In this document: positions 7,115 to 15,700 of the stretch, piece by piece
Layout: every line of letters begins with the position of its first letter
Position numbering within the stretch: the first letter of the stretch is position 1
Source: Actinomycetes bacterium
GTDB taxonomy: Bacteria; Actinomycetota; Thermoleophilia; RBG-16-64-13
DNA: 64,000 bases
Reading direction: 5' to 3'
Assembly (NCBI GenBank): GCA_024637035.1
Contig: JAGXFW010000020.1
Location: forward strand, 62,001-126,000
The notes under the pieces: generated by a model
What the model saw: the letters and a program-made list of their open reading frames with translations, nothing else
The model's database searches: none
What the model was told of the DNA's origin: nothing
Program-made: the position numbers and the translations under genes

Positions 7115-9063
7115 TGCAGTTCCCCCTTCTGTTCTCGCCGTTACGCATCGGCCGGGTCGAGGTAGCCAACCGGATATCGTTCTCGGCGCACCTCACCAAC
7201 CTCGCCGAGCACGGTCTGCCCACCGACCGACTCACCCACTACCTCGCCGCCCGTGCCCGGGGTGGCGCCGGCCTCATCATCACCGAGGAACAGTCAGTGC
7301 ATCCCACCGACAGGGCCTACGAGCACCTGATCGAGGCCTTCCTCCCCGAGGTGGTGGCGGAGTACCGGAAGCTCACCCGGGCGGTGCACGAGTTCGACAC
7401 GCGCATCTTCGCGCAGCTGAACCACAACGGTCAGCAGTGTAGCGGGGCCCTTTCCCGCCTGCCCGTGTGGGCGCCATCCGCCGTGCCCGATGTCCTGTAC
7501 CGGGAAGTGCCCAAGGTCATGGAGCCCGAGGACATCGCCGAGGTGATCGACTACTTCCAGCGCTCCGCGGTGCACGTGCGCGAGGGCGGGTTCGACGGCG
7601 TGGAACTGCAGTTCGGGCACAGTTCTCTGGCCCGGCAGTTCATGTCGCCCCTCACCAACTACCGCGACGACGAGTATGGCGGCGATGCCGAGAAACGGCT
7701 GCGCTTCCCGCTGGAACTGGTCGCCGCCGTCCGGAGGGCGCTCGGCTCCGACTACACGCTGGGCGTGCGCCTCTGCGCCGACGAACTCATCCCCGGAGGG
7801 CTCACTCTCGACGACGCGAAGGTGATCGCTCGGCGGATGGAAGACACCGGGCATCTGGACTTCATCAACCTCACCCTCTCCACCTTCTACAACCTGCACC
7901 TGGTGGGCGGCACCATGCACCTGCCGCTGGGGTACACGGTGCCGCTGGCGGCCGGCGTCAAGGAAGCCGTTTCCCTGCCCGTGTTCGCCACGGGCCGCAT
8001 CAACGACCCGGCCCTGGCGGAGCGCGTGCTGGCCGACGGCCAGGCCGACATGATCGGCGTGGTGCGCGGACAGATAGCCGACCCCGATTTCGCGCGGAAG
8101 GCCCGGGACGGTCGCACCGACGACATCCGCTACTGCATCGCCTGCAATCAGAACTGCTACGGCCGAGTGGGGCTCAATCGCTCCATCGGGTGTGTGCAGA
8201 ACCCGGCGGTGGGCGTGGAGGCGATCGAGGGCGAGCGGTGGCTGAAGCCCACCCGGAACCGCAAGCGCGTGATGGTGATAGGTGGCGGTCCGGCTGGCAT
8301 GTGGGCGGCGAAGGTCGCGGCGCTGCGGGGACACGACGTGACCCTGTACGAGAGGGGTGGCGAACTGGGTGGTCAGGTGCTGATCGCCGCCAAGGGAGCC
8401 GGTCGCGACGAGTTCGGGGTGATCGTGCGGAACGAACGCAACCAGCTCGAGCCGGCGGGCGTGTCTGTGATGCTCGGCACCGAGGTGACGCCCGAACTGG
8501 TGGCCGGGGCGAAGCCCGACGCGGTGATCGTGGCCACGGGGTCTCGGCCGAAGGCGTGCCCAGTCGCCGGCGGCGACGGGCCCGACGTCGTGAACGTCTG
8601 GCAGGTGCTGCGCGACGAGGTGACCCTGGGTGAGCGGGTGGCGCTGATCGACTACGACGGACACCACCAAGCCACCGCGACCGCCGAGACGCTCGCCGAC
8701 AGGGGCAAGACCGTACATGTGGTGACCTCCAGCCTGTTCGTGGGCTCGGAGTTGGGCCCGTCCCAAGACCTTTATCTCTCTCGGCAACGCCTGCTGCAGA
8801 AGGGAGTGACCTTCACCCCCGACTTCGCGGTGATGGAGATCAAGGGCACCGAGATCCACGGCTTCAACGTGTACTCGAACGAGTGGGACGTCCTCGGCCC
8901 TTACGACACCGTGGTGACCGCCATGGGCAACGATGCCGACGACTCCCTCTACTTCGCTCTGAAGGGGACGGTGCCGGAGCTCTACCGGGTGGGTGACTGC
9001 GTAGCGCCCCGCAAGGTGGATATGGCCATCCTCGAGGGATACACGGCCGGCAAGCGGGTATGA
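7114..9063 (+). CDS. FadH/old-yellow-enzyme-type FMN/FAD/4Fe-4S oxidoreductase of the mft locus
   Basis: The 649-residue protein has an N-terminal OYE-type TIM barrel (about 1-350; H-N-G-Q-Q motif near 110, F-G-H-S-S near 168). Next comes a 4Fe-4S site in C-I-A-C-N-Q-N-C-Y with a later C (near 345-370), then a NAD(P)/FAD region with G-G-G-P-A-G near 390. This is the architecture of 2,4-dienoyl-CoA reductase FadH, trimethylamine dehydrogenase and related enzymes. Members tied to mycofactocin loci are a recognised subfamily. ATG 7114 overlaps the mftC stop. Trimethylamine-dehydrogenase-like enzymes pass electrons to ETF, which fits the ETF genes that follow. Its role in peptide maturation or in oxidising the mature carrier is inference. 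Confidence 0.88.
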   Translation: MQFPLLFSPLRIGRVEVANRISFSAHLTNLAEHGLPTDRLTHYLAARARGGAGLIITEEQSVHPTDRAYEHLIEAFLPEVVAEYRKLTRAVHEFDTRIFAQLNHNGQQCSGALSRLPVWAPSAVPDVLYREVPKVMEPEDIAEVIDYFQRSAVHVREGGFDGVELQFGHSSLARQFMSPLTNYRDDEYGGDAEKRLRFPLELVAAVRRALGSDYTLGVRLCADELIPGGLTLDDAKVIARRMEDTGHLDFINLTLSTFYNLHLVGGTMHLPLGYTVPLAAGVKEAVSLPVFATGRINDPALAERVLADGQADMIGVVRGQIADPDFARKARDGRTDDIRYCIACNQNCYGRVGLNRSIGCVQNPAVGVEAIEGERWLKPTRNRKRVMVIGGGPAGMWAAKVAALRGHDVTLYERGGELGGQVLIAAKGAGRDEFGVIVRNERNQLEPAGVSVMLGTEVTPELVAGAKPDAVIVATGSRPKACPVAGGDGPDVVNVWQVLRDEVTLGERVALIDYDGHHQATATAETLADRGKTVHVVTSSLFVGSELGPSQDLYLSRQRLLQKGVTFTPDFAVMEIKGTEIHGFNVYSNEWDVLGPYDTVVTAMGNDADDSLYFALKGTVPELYRVGDCVAPRKVDMAILEGYTAGKRV

Positions 9064-10103
9064 GCGGCGGCGCCGACGTTCTGGCGGTACTCGTGCCCGA
9101 GATCGAGGGGCGCGACGGCGCTGCCGCCGTGCTCCTTGCCGAGGCGACACGTGTCGCCCTCGCTCTGGGCGGGGAACCGACCGCCGTGGAACTCGGGCCT
9201 GGCGCCGCCCATTCCACCTCGGGTCGTCCCCTGGATGTCGAGTCGTGCGTGCGGGCGCTCGCCGCCCACGTGGGTGCGTCGCGACCACGTGTCGTCCTCA
9301 TGCTCGACGGTGACCTGAGTCGCGAACTCGCTCCTCGTCTAGCTGTGGCCTGCGGCAGTGCGGCGGTGGTGGGCTGCACAGGGATCGCCGTCGTGGGGGA
9401 TGCCCTGACCTACTCGAAACCTGTGTACGGCGGCTGGCTCGAGGAGGAACTGGGCTACGCCGGCGGATCGCTCGAGGTTGCGACACTCGACCCCGGAGCT
9501 CTTTCGCTTGCGACGCCCGGCGCGACGGACCCCTCGACGGACCCCTCGACGGACTCCTCGACGGACTCCTCGACGGCGGAGGTGGCCGTAACCATGCTGG
9601 AGGTCGGCGCAGGAGCAGCCGCCCCCGCCATCCGTCGCCTGGAGATGCGCCCCCCTGACTATCGCACCGTCGACATCGTGCACGCCAAGCGGATCGTGGC
9701 CGTGGGCATGGGCGTTATCGCCCCGCCGACTTCGCCGAGCGGCGCGGACCGGCCGCATGCCGGCGGTGAGGGACTGCTGGCCGACGCGAAAAGGTTGGCC
9801 GCCCTGCTGGAAGGCTCGATCGCCGCGACCCGTCCGGTGGTGGACGAGGGCCGTCTCCCCAAGGAGCGACTCGTCGGGCAGACGGGACGCACGGTCGCCC
9901 CGGAACTTTATCTGGCGCTGGGCATCTCCGGGTCGCCGCACCACGTCGCCGGCATCCAAGGCGCCAAGACCATCCTGGCTGTCGATCGGGACTCCGCCGC
10001 TCCCGTGTTCCAGTTCGCGGACGCCGGTTATGTGGCCGACCTCCGCGACATCCTGCCTGCACTTGTCCGGCGTATCGAGGAGTGGCGTGATGGCGGCGAC
10101 TGA
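9060..10103 (+). CDS. etfA: Electron transfer flavoprotein alpha subunit (EtfA/FixB)
   Basis: A 347-residue EtfA. The N-terminal domain is variable. The C-terminal FAD-binding domain carries the family signature G-Q-T-G-R-T-V-A-P (about 275), L-G-I-S-G-S-P-H-H near 292 and A-G-Y-V-A-D-L near 330. It would hold the electron-shuttling FAD and pair with the EtfB encoded three genes downstream. The ATG overlaps the preceding stop (ATGA). A 12-bp repeat array at 9524-9576 inserts D-P-S-T/D-S-S-T repeats in the linker between domains. Placement inside the mft operon suggests dedicated electron transfer for that system. Confidence 0.92.
   Translation: MSGGADVLAVLVPEIEGRDGAAAVLLAEATRVALALGGEPTAVELGPGAAHSTSGRPLDVESCVRALAAHVGASRPRVVLMLDGDLSRELAPRLAVACGSAAVVGCTGIAVVGDALTYSKPVYGGWLEEELGYAGGSLEVATLDPGALSLATPGATDPSTDPSTDSSTDSSTAEVAVTMLEVGAGAAAPAIRRLEMRPPDYRTVDIVHAKRIVAVGMGVIAPPTSPSGADRPHAGGEGLLADAKRLAALLEGSIAATRPVVDEGRLPKERLVGQTGRTVAPELYLALGISGSPHHVAGIQGAKTILAVDRDSAAPVFQFADAGYVADLRDILPALVRRIEEWRDGGD
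9524..9576 (+). repeat. Four-plus copies of a 12-bp tandem repeat inside etfA
   Basis: GACGGACCCCTC and the variant GACGGACTCCTC occur twice each in direct succession, plus a partial copy, in frame, coding a Thr/Asp/Ser/Pro linker between the two EtfA domains. Confidence 0.9.
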
Positions 10104-11391
10104 GTTCGACGCGGTCGTCGTCGGTGCCGGCCCGGCAGGCTCCATCGCTGCCCTCACGCTCGCGCAGAAGGGCGTCAAGACGCTCCTGCTGGAGCGCGGT
10201 GAGCGCCCGGGCGCCAAGAACATGTTCGGCGGTACCCTGGCCTGGTGTCCCGCGCCGGAGGAGCTGATCCCCGGCTTCTGGGAGAAGGCTCCGTGGGAGC
10301 GTGAGGTGGTCAAGCGGACCCTGACCGTGGTGGCCGAGACCTCGGCCACGTCGATGGTGTTCCGCTCCGATGACGTCGGCCGGCCCTTCCGGGGCCGGGT
10401 CACTCTCTTCCGCCCCGCCTTCGACGGCTGGCTGGCCGCCCAGGCGCAGGCGGCCGGGGCCACCGTGGTGTGCGGCTGCACTGTCGAGGGTCTCGTGGTG
10501 CGCGACGGCCGGGTGTGCGGTGTGCGGGTAGGTGGTCCGAACGGCGTGGTGGAGGCGCCGCTGGTCGTGGCGGGAGACGGCGCCCTCTCGTTCCTCGCCA
10601 AGGAGGCCGGCCTCCACGCCGGTGTGCGTGCGGAGCAGATGGCGGTGGGCGTCCGTGGCCTCTACGCGCTCGACGCCGAAGAGATCGATGGGCGTTTCGG
10701 CCTCGTCCGGGGGCAGGGGGCCACCAACGAGTATCTCGGCGGCACCGACGGCGTGCGTGGCGGCGGCTTCGTCTACACCCAGACTGAGAGCCTTTCGGTG
10801 GGTCTCGTGCTCCATCTGGACTCGCTGAAGGCGTCCGGACTCGCCCCGTACGATCTCCTGGAGCGGTTCGTGGGCTCGGTGCACGTGGCGCCACTGCTTC
10901 GCGGGGCCCAGCTCGTTGAGTATTCCGCTCATCTCTTGCCTGAAGCGGGCCTCTCCATGGTGCCCCGGCTTTCGATGGGTGGGATGCTCGTGGCCGGAGA
11001 CGCCGGTGGCCTGTGCTACACCAACGGCCTGACGCAGGAGGGCATGAACTTGGCGTTGACTTCCGGCCACCTGGCCGGGCTCGTGGGTGCGGAGGCGCTT
11101 GAGGTGCGAGACATGTCGGCCGCCCGCCTAGCCGCATACGACGAGCGGCTGCGCGAGAGTTTCGTGTTCCGCGATCTCAAGACCTACGATCGGGCGATCA
11201 AACTCCTCCGGCGTGACCGACTGTTCTCCGACTACCCCGAGGTGGTTGGGGCGATCATGGAGCAACTCTACGCGTCTGACGGCGCCCCGAAGCGCAGGGT
11301 CGGCGCCATCGCCCGCAATGCCCTTCGCGACCGCATCTCGATCCGCGAGACGTTGGCCGACCTGATTCGGATTGGGAGGTCGTACCTGTGA
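10090..11391 (+). CDS. fixC: FixC/ETF-quinone oxidoreductase-like FAD protein
   Basis: The 433-residue protein has an N-terminal FAD-binding motif V-V-G-A-G-P-A-G (residues 10-17) with E-R-G at the second strand's end. The G-D-A-G-G motif near 300 (L-V-A-G-D-A-G-G-L) is typical of the GR2 flavoprotein fold, and overall length matches FixC. FixC accepts electrons from ETF and passes them with FixX to quinone. ATG 10090 overlaps etfA by 14 nt. The pair fixC-fixX sits between etfA and etfB rather than after both as in the classical fixABCX order. Confidence 0.9.
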   Translation: MAATEFDAVVVGAGPAGSIAALTLAQKGVKTLLLERGERPGAKNMFGGTLAWCPAPEELIPGFWEKAPWEREVVKRTLTVVAETSATSMVFRSDDVGRPFRGRVTLFRPAFDGWLAAQAQAAGATVVCGCTVEGLVVRDGRVCGVRVGGPNGVVEAPLVVAGDGALSFLAKEAGLHAGVRAEQMAVGVRGLYALDAEEIDGRFGLVRGQGATNEYLGGTDGVRGGGFVYTQTESLSVGLVLHLDSLKASGLAPYDLLERFVGSVHVAPLLRGAQLVEYSAHLLPEAGLSMVPRLSMGGMLVAGDAGGLCYTNGLTQEGMNLALTSGHLAGLVGAEALEVRDMSAARLAAYDERLRESFVFRDLKTYDRAIKLLRRDRLFSDYPEVVGAIMEQLYASDGAPKRRVGAIARNALRDRISIRETLADLIRIGRSYL

Positions 11392-11663
11392 ACCTAGACG
11401 ACATCTTCGATCTGGTGAGCTATCGCATCCACCCCGAGGCACACATCGTGGTGGACTACAGCACGTGCCCATCCTGTCCCCATCGGGCGTGCACCTTCGC
11501 CTGCCCCGCTCGCTGCTACGAGTGGAACGACGCCCGGGACCGCGTGGACTTCGCTTACGAGTCGTGCCTGGAATGCGGCACGTGTCTCCTCGTGTGCGAC
11601 CCCGGGGCCTTGACGTGGAACTACCCCGCCGGAGGGTACGGCGTGAGATTCCGGGCGACGTAG
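11388..11663 (+). CDS. fixX: FixX-type ferredoxin
   Basis: This 91-residue ferredoxin-like protein has a C-terminal C-L-E-C-G-T-C-L-L-V-C-D cluster site (CX2CX2CX3C). Its N-terminal set of cysteines (T-C-P-S-C, A-C, A-C-P-A-R-C-Y) follows the FixX pattern. It closes with W-N-Y-P-A-G-G-Y-G-V, diagnostic for FixX. It supplies the iron-sulfur step of the FixC/FixX quinone reductase, equivalent to the C-terminal domain of single-chain ETF-QO. GTG 11388 overlaps the fixC stop by four bases. Confidence 0.93.
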   Translation: MNLDDIFDLVSYRIHPEAHIVVDYSTCPSCPHRACTFACPARCYEWNDARDRVDFAYESCLECGTCLLVCDPGALTWNYPAGGYGVRFRAT

Positions 11664-11664
11664 G

Positions 11665-12648
11665 ATGAGAATCCTCGTCCTACTGGAGTCGGCGGATGAT
11701 GTGCGCATCCCACCCTGGAGAGACCCACGCTCCGGCCGCGTGCGACCGGAATGGCAGGTGCCTCGACTGGAACCGGGCTGCGCGCGCGCGCTCGACCTTG
11801 CGCTCGAGTTGAAGGAGGCCGCGTCCGAGCCTGTGGTTGAGTACGATACTGAGGCCGCGTCCGAGGAGGGCGGCGGGCCGCGCGCGGCCGCCGAGGTTGA
11901 GGTCGTTGCGCTGACCATCGGCCCCGAGGAGGGCGATCGTCTCCTTCGTGACGCCCTCGCTCGCGGCTGCGACGAGGTGATCCGAGTGTGGTCCGCGGAG
12001 TGCGTGGGACTGCACGCTCCAGGCAAGGCGGTGGTCTTGGCGGCCGCGGCCCGGGCGGCTCGCTGCGACGTGGTCTTGGCCGGCACCTCCAGTCCTACGA
12101 CCGCGTCCGCGCAGGTGGGCGTGCTTGTCGCGGAGCACCTGCACCTACCGTGCGTGACCCAGGTGGTGGAGTTCGACGCGACGCAGGACGACGCCGGGCC
12201 GGCGCCGGGCTCAGTGCGTGCGGTGCGGGGCTTGGCCGGGGGTTTTCGTGAGGTGGTCGAGGTGTCGTTGCCCGCGGTGCTGACCGTGCTTGCCGGTGAA
12301 CTGGACTCGACGTCGGCCTCGCTTCCCGCGGTGCTTGGCGCGCAGGTCGCTTCGGTCCCTCTGTGGGATCTGGCCGAACTGGGGGTGCCCATCGAGGATG
12401 TGCGTCGGGCGGAGCGCCCCCTGTGCCACCTGGGTGTGCGCGTCCCGCGGCCGGCCGTGCGGCGTGTGCCTGCCCCCGACCCCGACGAATCGGCCTTCAA
12501 CCGGATCGGGGAGCTTGTGCGTGGGACCGTGCGGCGGCGGGAGGGGCGGGTGGCCGAGGGGTCTCCCGAAATCCTGGCAGGCGAGTTGTTCCAGGCGCTC
12601 CGCGACGGCGGGTGGCTGGATCACCTACGTCAGGAGGAGAGGGAGTGA
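11665..12648 (+). CDS. etfB: Electron transfer flavoprotein beta subunit (EtfB/FixA-like), extended
   Basis: The 327-residue product is longer than usual EtfB (about 255-285). The ETF beta/adenine-nucleotide fold is seen around residues 75-185, with D-x-V-L-A-G-T-S-S near 135 and an L-P-C-V-T segment near 160. Extra length lies in an N-terminal insertion around 50-70 and a C-terminal extension with R-R-R-E-G-R. The gene starts 1 nt after fixX. Whether it binds FAD (bifurcating type) or AMP cannot be settled by eye. With EtfA, FixC and FixX it completes a four-component ETF system inside the mft operon. Confidence 0.85.
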   Translation: MRILVLLESADDVRIPPWRDPRSGRVRPEWQVPRLEPGCARALDLALELKEAASEPVVEYDTEAASEEGGGPRAAAEVEVVALTIGPEEGDRLLRDALARGCDEVIRVWSAECVGLHAPGKAVVLAAAARAARCDVVLAGTSSPTTASAQVGVLVAEHLHLPCVTQVVEFDATQDDAGPAPGSVRAVRGLAGGFREVVEVSLPAVLTVLAGELDSTSASLPAVLGAQVASVPLWDLAELGVPIEDVRRAERPLCHLGVRVPRPAVRRVPAPDPDESAFNRIGELVRGTVRRREGRVAEGSPEILAGELFQALRDGGWLDHLRQEERE

Positions 12649-14198
12649 TCGGGTCGAACACGATCCCGCTGTCGTACCGCCTCCGAGCTGGGGTGCGCGT
12701 CGAGGAGGACGCAGGGGGGTGGAGGGCGGTGTGCGAATTGCCCCTTGCGGTCATGCGGGTGAACCTCGCGGCCGCGAGGTTGCTGGAGCTGACCAGAGAG
12801 GGCTGTGCGGTGCAGGATCTCGCCGCCGCCCTGTCCGTCGATCAAGAGCGCATCCTCCTCCTGTGCGAGAGGTTCCGGAGCCGAGGCCTGCTCGAAGTGG
12901 ATCTCATGCCGGCTGGGATCGCCGGCGCGTCGGCCGCTCCGCCATCTGTCACGGTGATCGTGCCGACCAAGGACCGGGCGGACGAACTCGACGACTGCCT
13001 CACCGCTCTCTTTGCCCTGGACTATCCCGGGGAGCGCCTCGAGGTGATCGTCGTTGACGACGGGTCCACCGACGGGACCGCGGGGGTGGCGCACAGGCAC
13101 CCGTGTGTCTATCTTGCCAACGACCGGAATCGCGGACAGTCGTACTCCCGCAACGCCGGGGCGCGTATCGCCTCGGGAGAGATACTGGCCTTCATCGACA
13201 GCGATTGCGTGCCCTCCGTGGAGTGGCTGAGCGACCTCGTACCCTTCTTCTCGTGGTCGAAGATAGCCGCGGTGGGCGGCTTCGTCGCGGGCTACCACGC
13301 CGACTCCCGACTCGATCGATACGAGCAGGTCGCTTCTTCCCTCAACATGGGGGGTCGGATGATCCTCATGACCGACGACCGATCCATGTCGTACGTACCC
13401 ACGTGTAACCTGCTCGTTCGGAGGGATGTCTATCGGGCCGAGGGTGGGCTTCGGGAAGAGATGCGCGTGGGTGAGGATGTCGATCTATGTTGGCGGCTGC
13501 GGGGGGCCGGATGGAACCTGGTCTACTCACCCACCGGCACGGTGTGGCATCGTCACCGCAACCGACTCAGCGAGATGCTCCGGCGACGCGCGGCGTACGG
13601 TACCTCTGAGGCGCTGCTTCATGGGCTCCATCCCGAGAAACGCAAGACGATGCCGGTGCGCCTGCTCCCGTTGCTGACCGCCGGGTTGGTCGCCGCGGGG
13701 GTGTTGGGACTAGAACCGCGGCTGCTCCCTCTCGCTCTCATGCCCGTGGTCGCAGACGGGGTTCGCGCCACCCTCCGTTTGACACGGGAAGGTGCTGGGG
13801 TCCGTGTGAGCCGGGTGTGGTTCTCGGTGGTCAGGGGCCACCTGTCGTTCCTCTACTCCGTGGCGTTCCATCTGGTCCGCTACTACCTGCTCGTGTTGGT
13901 CGCGGCCGGGTTCGTGGTTCCCGGCTTCTGGGTTCTGGCGGCGGCGGCGCTGCTCTACGTGGTGACGGTCGATGTTTCGGCAAAGCGGCCGCGTCTGGCC
14001 TTTCCCGTCTACCTCTGGTTCTCTCTGGCGGAGCACATGGCGTACCAGGCCGGGGTGGTCGCCGGGTGTGTGCGCAAGCGCTCCTTCCGCTCCTACCTGC
14101 TTCGGTTCGCCCGCACTGCTAACCCGGAGCGAGCGGATAGCACCCCCAATTCCGCTCCTCCTCCGATCTCTCTTCGGAAGGCTGCGTCAGGTTCCTAG
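12645..14198 (+). CDS. mftF: Mycofactocin glycosyltransferase MftF
   Basis: The 517-residue protein has an N-terminal PqqD/MftB-like domain of about 90 residues and a family-2 glycosyltransferase domain starting at T-V-I-V-P-T-K-D-R (about 103), with V-V-D-D-G-S-T-D-G-T and the D-S-D metal motif in F-I-D-S-D-C. Several transmembrane helices follow (about 335-480). This fused layout is specific to MftF, which decorates the mature redox cofactor with glucose units. GTG 12645 overlaps the etfB stop and is preceded by GGAGGAG. It is the last gene of the operon. No mftD (FMN oxidase) or mftE (creatininase-like peptidase) homologue is in the window. Confidence 0.92.
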   Translation: MIGSNTIPLSYRLRAGVRVEEDAGGWRAVCELPLAVMRVNLAAARLLELTREGCAVQDLAAALSVDQERILLLCERFRSRGLLEVDLMPAGIAGASAAPPSVTVIVPTKDRADELDDCLTALFALDYPGERLEVIVVDDGSTDGTAGVAHRHPCVYLANDRNRGQSYSRNAGARIASGEILAFIDSDCVPSVEWLSDLVPFFSWSKIAAVGGFVAGYHADSRLDRYEQVASSLNMGGRMILMTDDRSMSYVPTCNLLVRRDVYRAEGGLREEMRVGEDVDLCWRLRGAGWNLVYSPTGTVWHRHRNRLSEMLRRRAAYGTSEALLHGLHPEKRKTMPVRLLPLLTAGLVAAGVLGLEPRLLPLALMPVVADGVRATLRLTREGAGVRVSRVWFSVVRGHLSFLYSVAFHLVRYYLLVLVAAGFVVPGFWVLAAAALLYVVTVDVSAKRPRLAFPVYLWFSLAEHMAYQAGVVAGCVRKRSFRSYLLRFARTANPERADSTPNSAPPPISLRKAASGS

Positions 14199-14272
14199 CC
14201 GTTCCCCGTGCGCCGTGAACGCGACTCGCTGTCGTGGCTTGGTGCCTCGCGTGGCGTCGAATTCAGCGGGGA

Positions 14273-14989
14273 CTACCCCTCCGCGTCCTGGCGCGCCTGG
14301 GCTATCCGCGCCTCCATGTTCTGCAGATGCCGAGCCATCTCCTGTGCCGCGCCGGCGGGGTCGTGCGCGGCGATTCGGTCGAGGATGCGCTCGTGGTCAT
14401 CGAGGATCTCTTGGAGGGCGCCTTCCTGGGCGATCAGTTCGTTGGTCTCTTTCTTCAAGGAGTTGCGTACGGAGGTTATGACGTCGACGAAGACCTCGTT
14501 CTTGGCGGCTTCGGCGATGAGCAAGTGGAAGCCCACGTCCTGATCGATGAAGCGTGCAGGTATGCCCGTCACGTTGCGCATGCGATCCAGTTCTTCCCGC
14601 AGCACGGCTATCTCGTGGTCCTCCGCTCGCGCGGATGCCAGTTCGGCGGCCCTTGTCTCGATGAGCTTGCGCGCCTCCATCAGCTGCTCCCAGCCGGTGG
14701 TGGCCCGTCCGAACGGAGTGGTAGCGGCGAACGAATCCGCGGGGTCGGGGGGCTTGACGAAGGTGCCGCCGTTATAGCCGCGCTTCACGTACAGGAAGCC
14801 GGTGAGCTCGAGCACCTTCAAGGCCTCTCGTATGGCCGAGCGACCTACATTGAACTGCTTGGCGAGCTCCGTCTCGCTGGGCAGCCTCTGGTCCGGCTGC
14901 AAGTTGCCCAGGAGGATCTCACGTTGGATACTGTTAGCCACCTTCTCGAAGAAACGCTCGTTCTTGAGCGCTTTGAACATCTTCGCCAT
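14273..14989 (-). CDS. FadR-type GntR-family transcriptional regulator (FCD domain)
   Basis: The 238-residue protein has a winged HTH at about residues 10-78, with the GntR signature L-P-S-E-T-E-L-A-K-Q-F-N-V-G-R-S-A-I-R-E. An all-helical FCD ligand domain follows (about 95-220), with R-x-x-x-E-x-x-A-A near 125, D-x-x-F-H near 150 and D-D-H-E near 195; the Asp/His set usually binds a metal that senses a carboxylate. It is divergent from the VOC gene across a 217-nt spacer holding a strong promoter and an operator-like site. A near-copy precedes the CoA ligase gene. It is the likely regulator of the catabolic genes to its right (inference). Confidence 0.93.
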   Translation of the reverse strand: MAKMFKALKNERFFEKVANSIQREILLGNLQPDQRLPSETELAKQFNVGRSAIREALKVLELTGFLYVKRGYNGGTFVKPPDPADSFAATTPFGRATTGWEQLMEARKLIETRAAELASARAEDHEIAVLREELDRMRNVTGIPARFIDQDVGFHLLIAEAAKNEVFVDVITSVRNSLKKETNELIAQEGALQEILDDHERILDRIAAHDPAGAAQEMARHLQNMEARIAQARQDAEG

Positions 14990-15088
14990 CGATGGTCACC
15001 TACGCCTTCCGCCCGGTCGGTAGCGTTTCGATGGGACCCCCCCAGTGAAGTTGGACGGGGAGGCTGTTGCTCGCATTTCGCGAGGTCG

Positions 15089-15118
15089 TTGACAGCCGAC
15101 GTCCAAGCCGCCTATCAT
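15089..15118 (+). promoter_or_regulatory. Promoter of the VOC gene
   Basis: TTGACA (15089-15094), an 18-base spacer and TATCAT (15113-15118) form a near-consensus housekeeping promoter about 90 nt before the VOC start. The same hexamers and spacing recur at 15665-15694. Confidence 0.8.
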
Positions 15119-15123
15119 CCTAT

Positions 15124-15138
15124 CGTCAGACCTCAGAT
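15124..15138. promoter_or_regulatory. Operator-like site overlapping the VOC transcription start
   Basis: CGTCAGACCTCAGAT begins 5 bases after the -10 hexamer, with GTCAGAC 6 bases after it, so a bound protein would block initiation. GTCAGAC fits the T-N-G-T-N3-A-C core bound by many FadR-type GntR regulators, and the gene for such a regulator is the divergent neighbour. Binding is inferred. Confidence 0.55.
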
Positions 15139-15206
15139 GTAGTCAACGTGCCGGCGCGGGCAGTGTCGGGCACGGCGGCGACCGGGCCGCGGCGAGGAGA
15201 GCGCGC

Positions 15207-15668
15207 GTGATCACCGGGATCCACCACACTTGCTTGACCGTCAGCGACCTCGAGCGTTCCATCGACTTCTATAGTCGCTTCCTGGACGCGGAGGTCGTGT
15301 GGGATTCGGAGGCCGTCGGGCTGAAGCTCGAGGGTCCGATGGCCGACATGGTCACGGGCTGCCCAGGGACGAGCCAGCGGGTCGTCTACCTGCAGGCGGG
15401 GGGAGACCTGTTCGAGCTGATGGCCTTCACTCCGACGGGTCGGCAGCCGGAGGGCAATCTCTCGAGCGATGTCGGTAGTCCGCATGTCTGCTTCCTTACC
15501 GACGACATCGACGAACTGTACGAGAGACTCCTTGCGGCCGACGTCGTGCTGCACTGCCCGCCGCAGGATCTGGGTGACACCCGCTTGTTCTACTTCCGAG
15601 ATCCGGACGGCATCATCCTCGAGGCGATGGGCGGTACTCCAACCGTAGAGGGCCCTCGTTCAGGTTGA
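15207..15668 (+). CDS. VOC (glyoxalase/dioxygenase superfamily) protein
   Basis: This 153-residue protein has two beta-alpha-beta-beta-beta modules. The opening G-I-H-H-T-C-L-T-V-S-D-L-E-R-S-I-D-F-Y and the closing F-Y-F-R-D-P-D-G-I-I-L-E are typical, with metal-ligand candidates at H6, E72 and the final E. Members include glyoxalase I, methylmalonyl-CoA epimerase and ring-cleaving dioxygenases, so the reaction is open. GTG 15207 follows GAGGAG. It is separated from paaK by its own strong promoter, yet both promoters share an operator-like motif, which suggests co-regulation. Confidence 0.88.
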   Translation: MITGIHHTCLTVSDLERSIDFYSRFLDAEVVWDSEAVGLKLEGPMADMVTGCPGTSQRVVYLQAGGDLFELMAFTPTGRQPEGNLSSDVGSPHVCFLTDDIDELYERLLAADVVLHCPPQDLGDTRLFYFRDPDGIILEAMGGTPTVEGPRSG

Positions 15669-15694
15669 CACGTAGTGCACCCGCCGCATATCAT
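15665..15694 (+). promoter_or_regulatory. Promoter of the CoA ligase/carboxylase operon
   Basis: TTGACA (15665-15670) and TATCAT (15689-15694) with an 18-base spacer are identical in hexamers and spacing to the VOC promoter 576 bases upstream. The -35 box overlaps the VOC stop codon. Confidence 0.8.
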
Positions 15695-15700
15695 CGCTGT

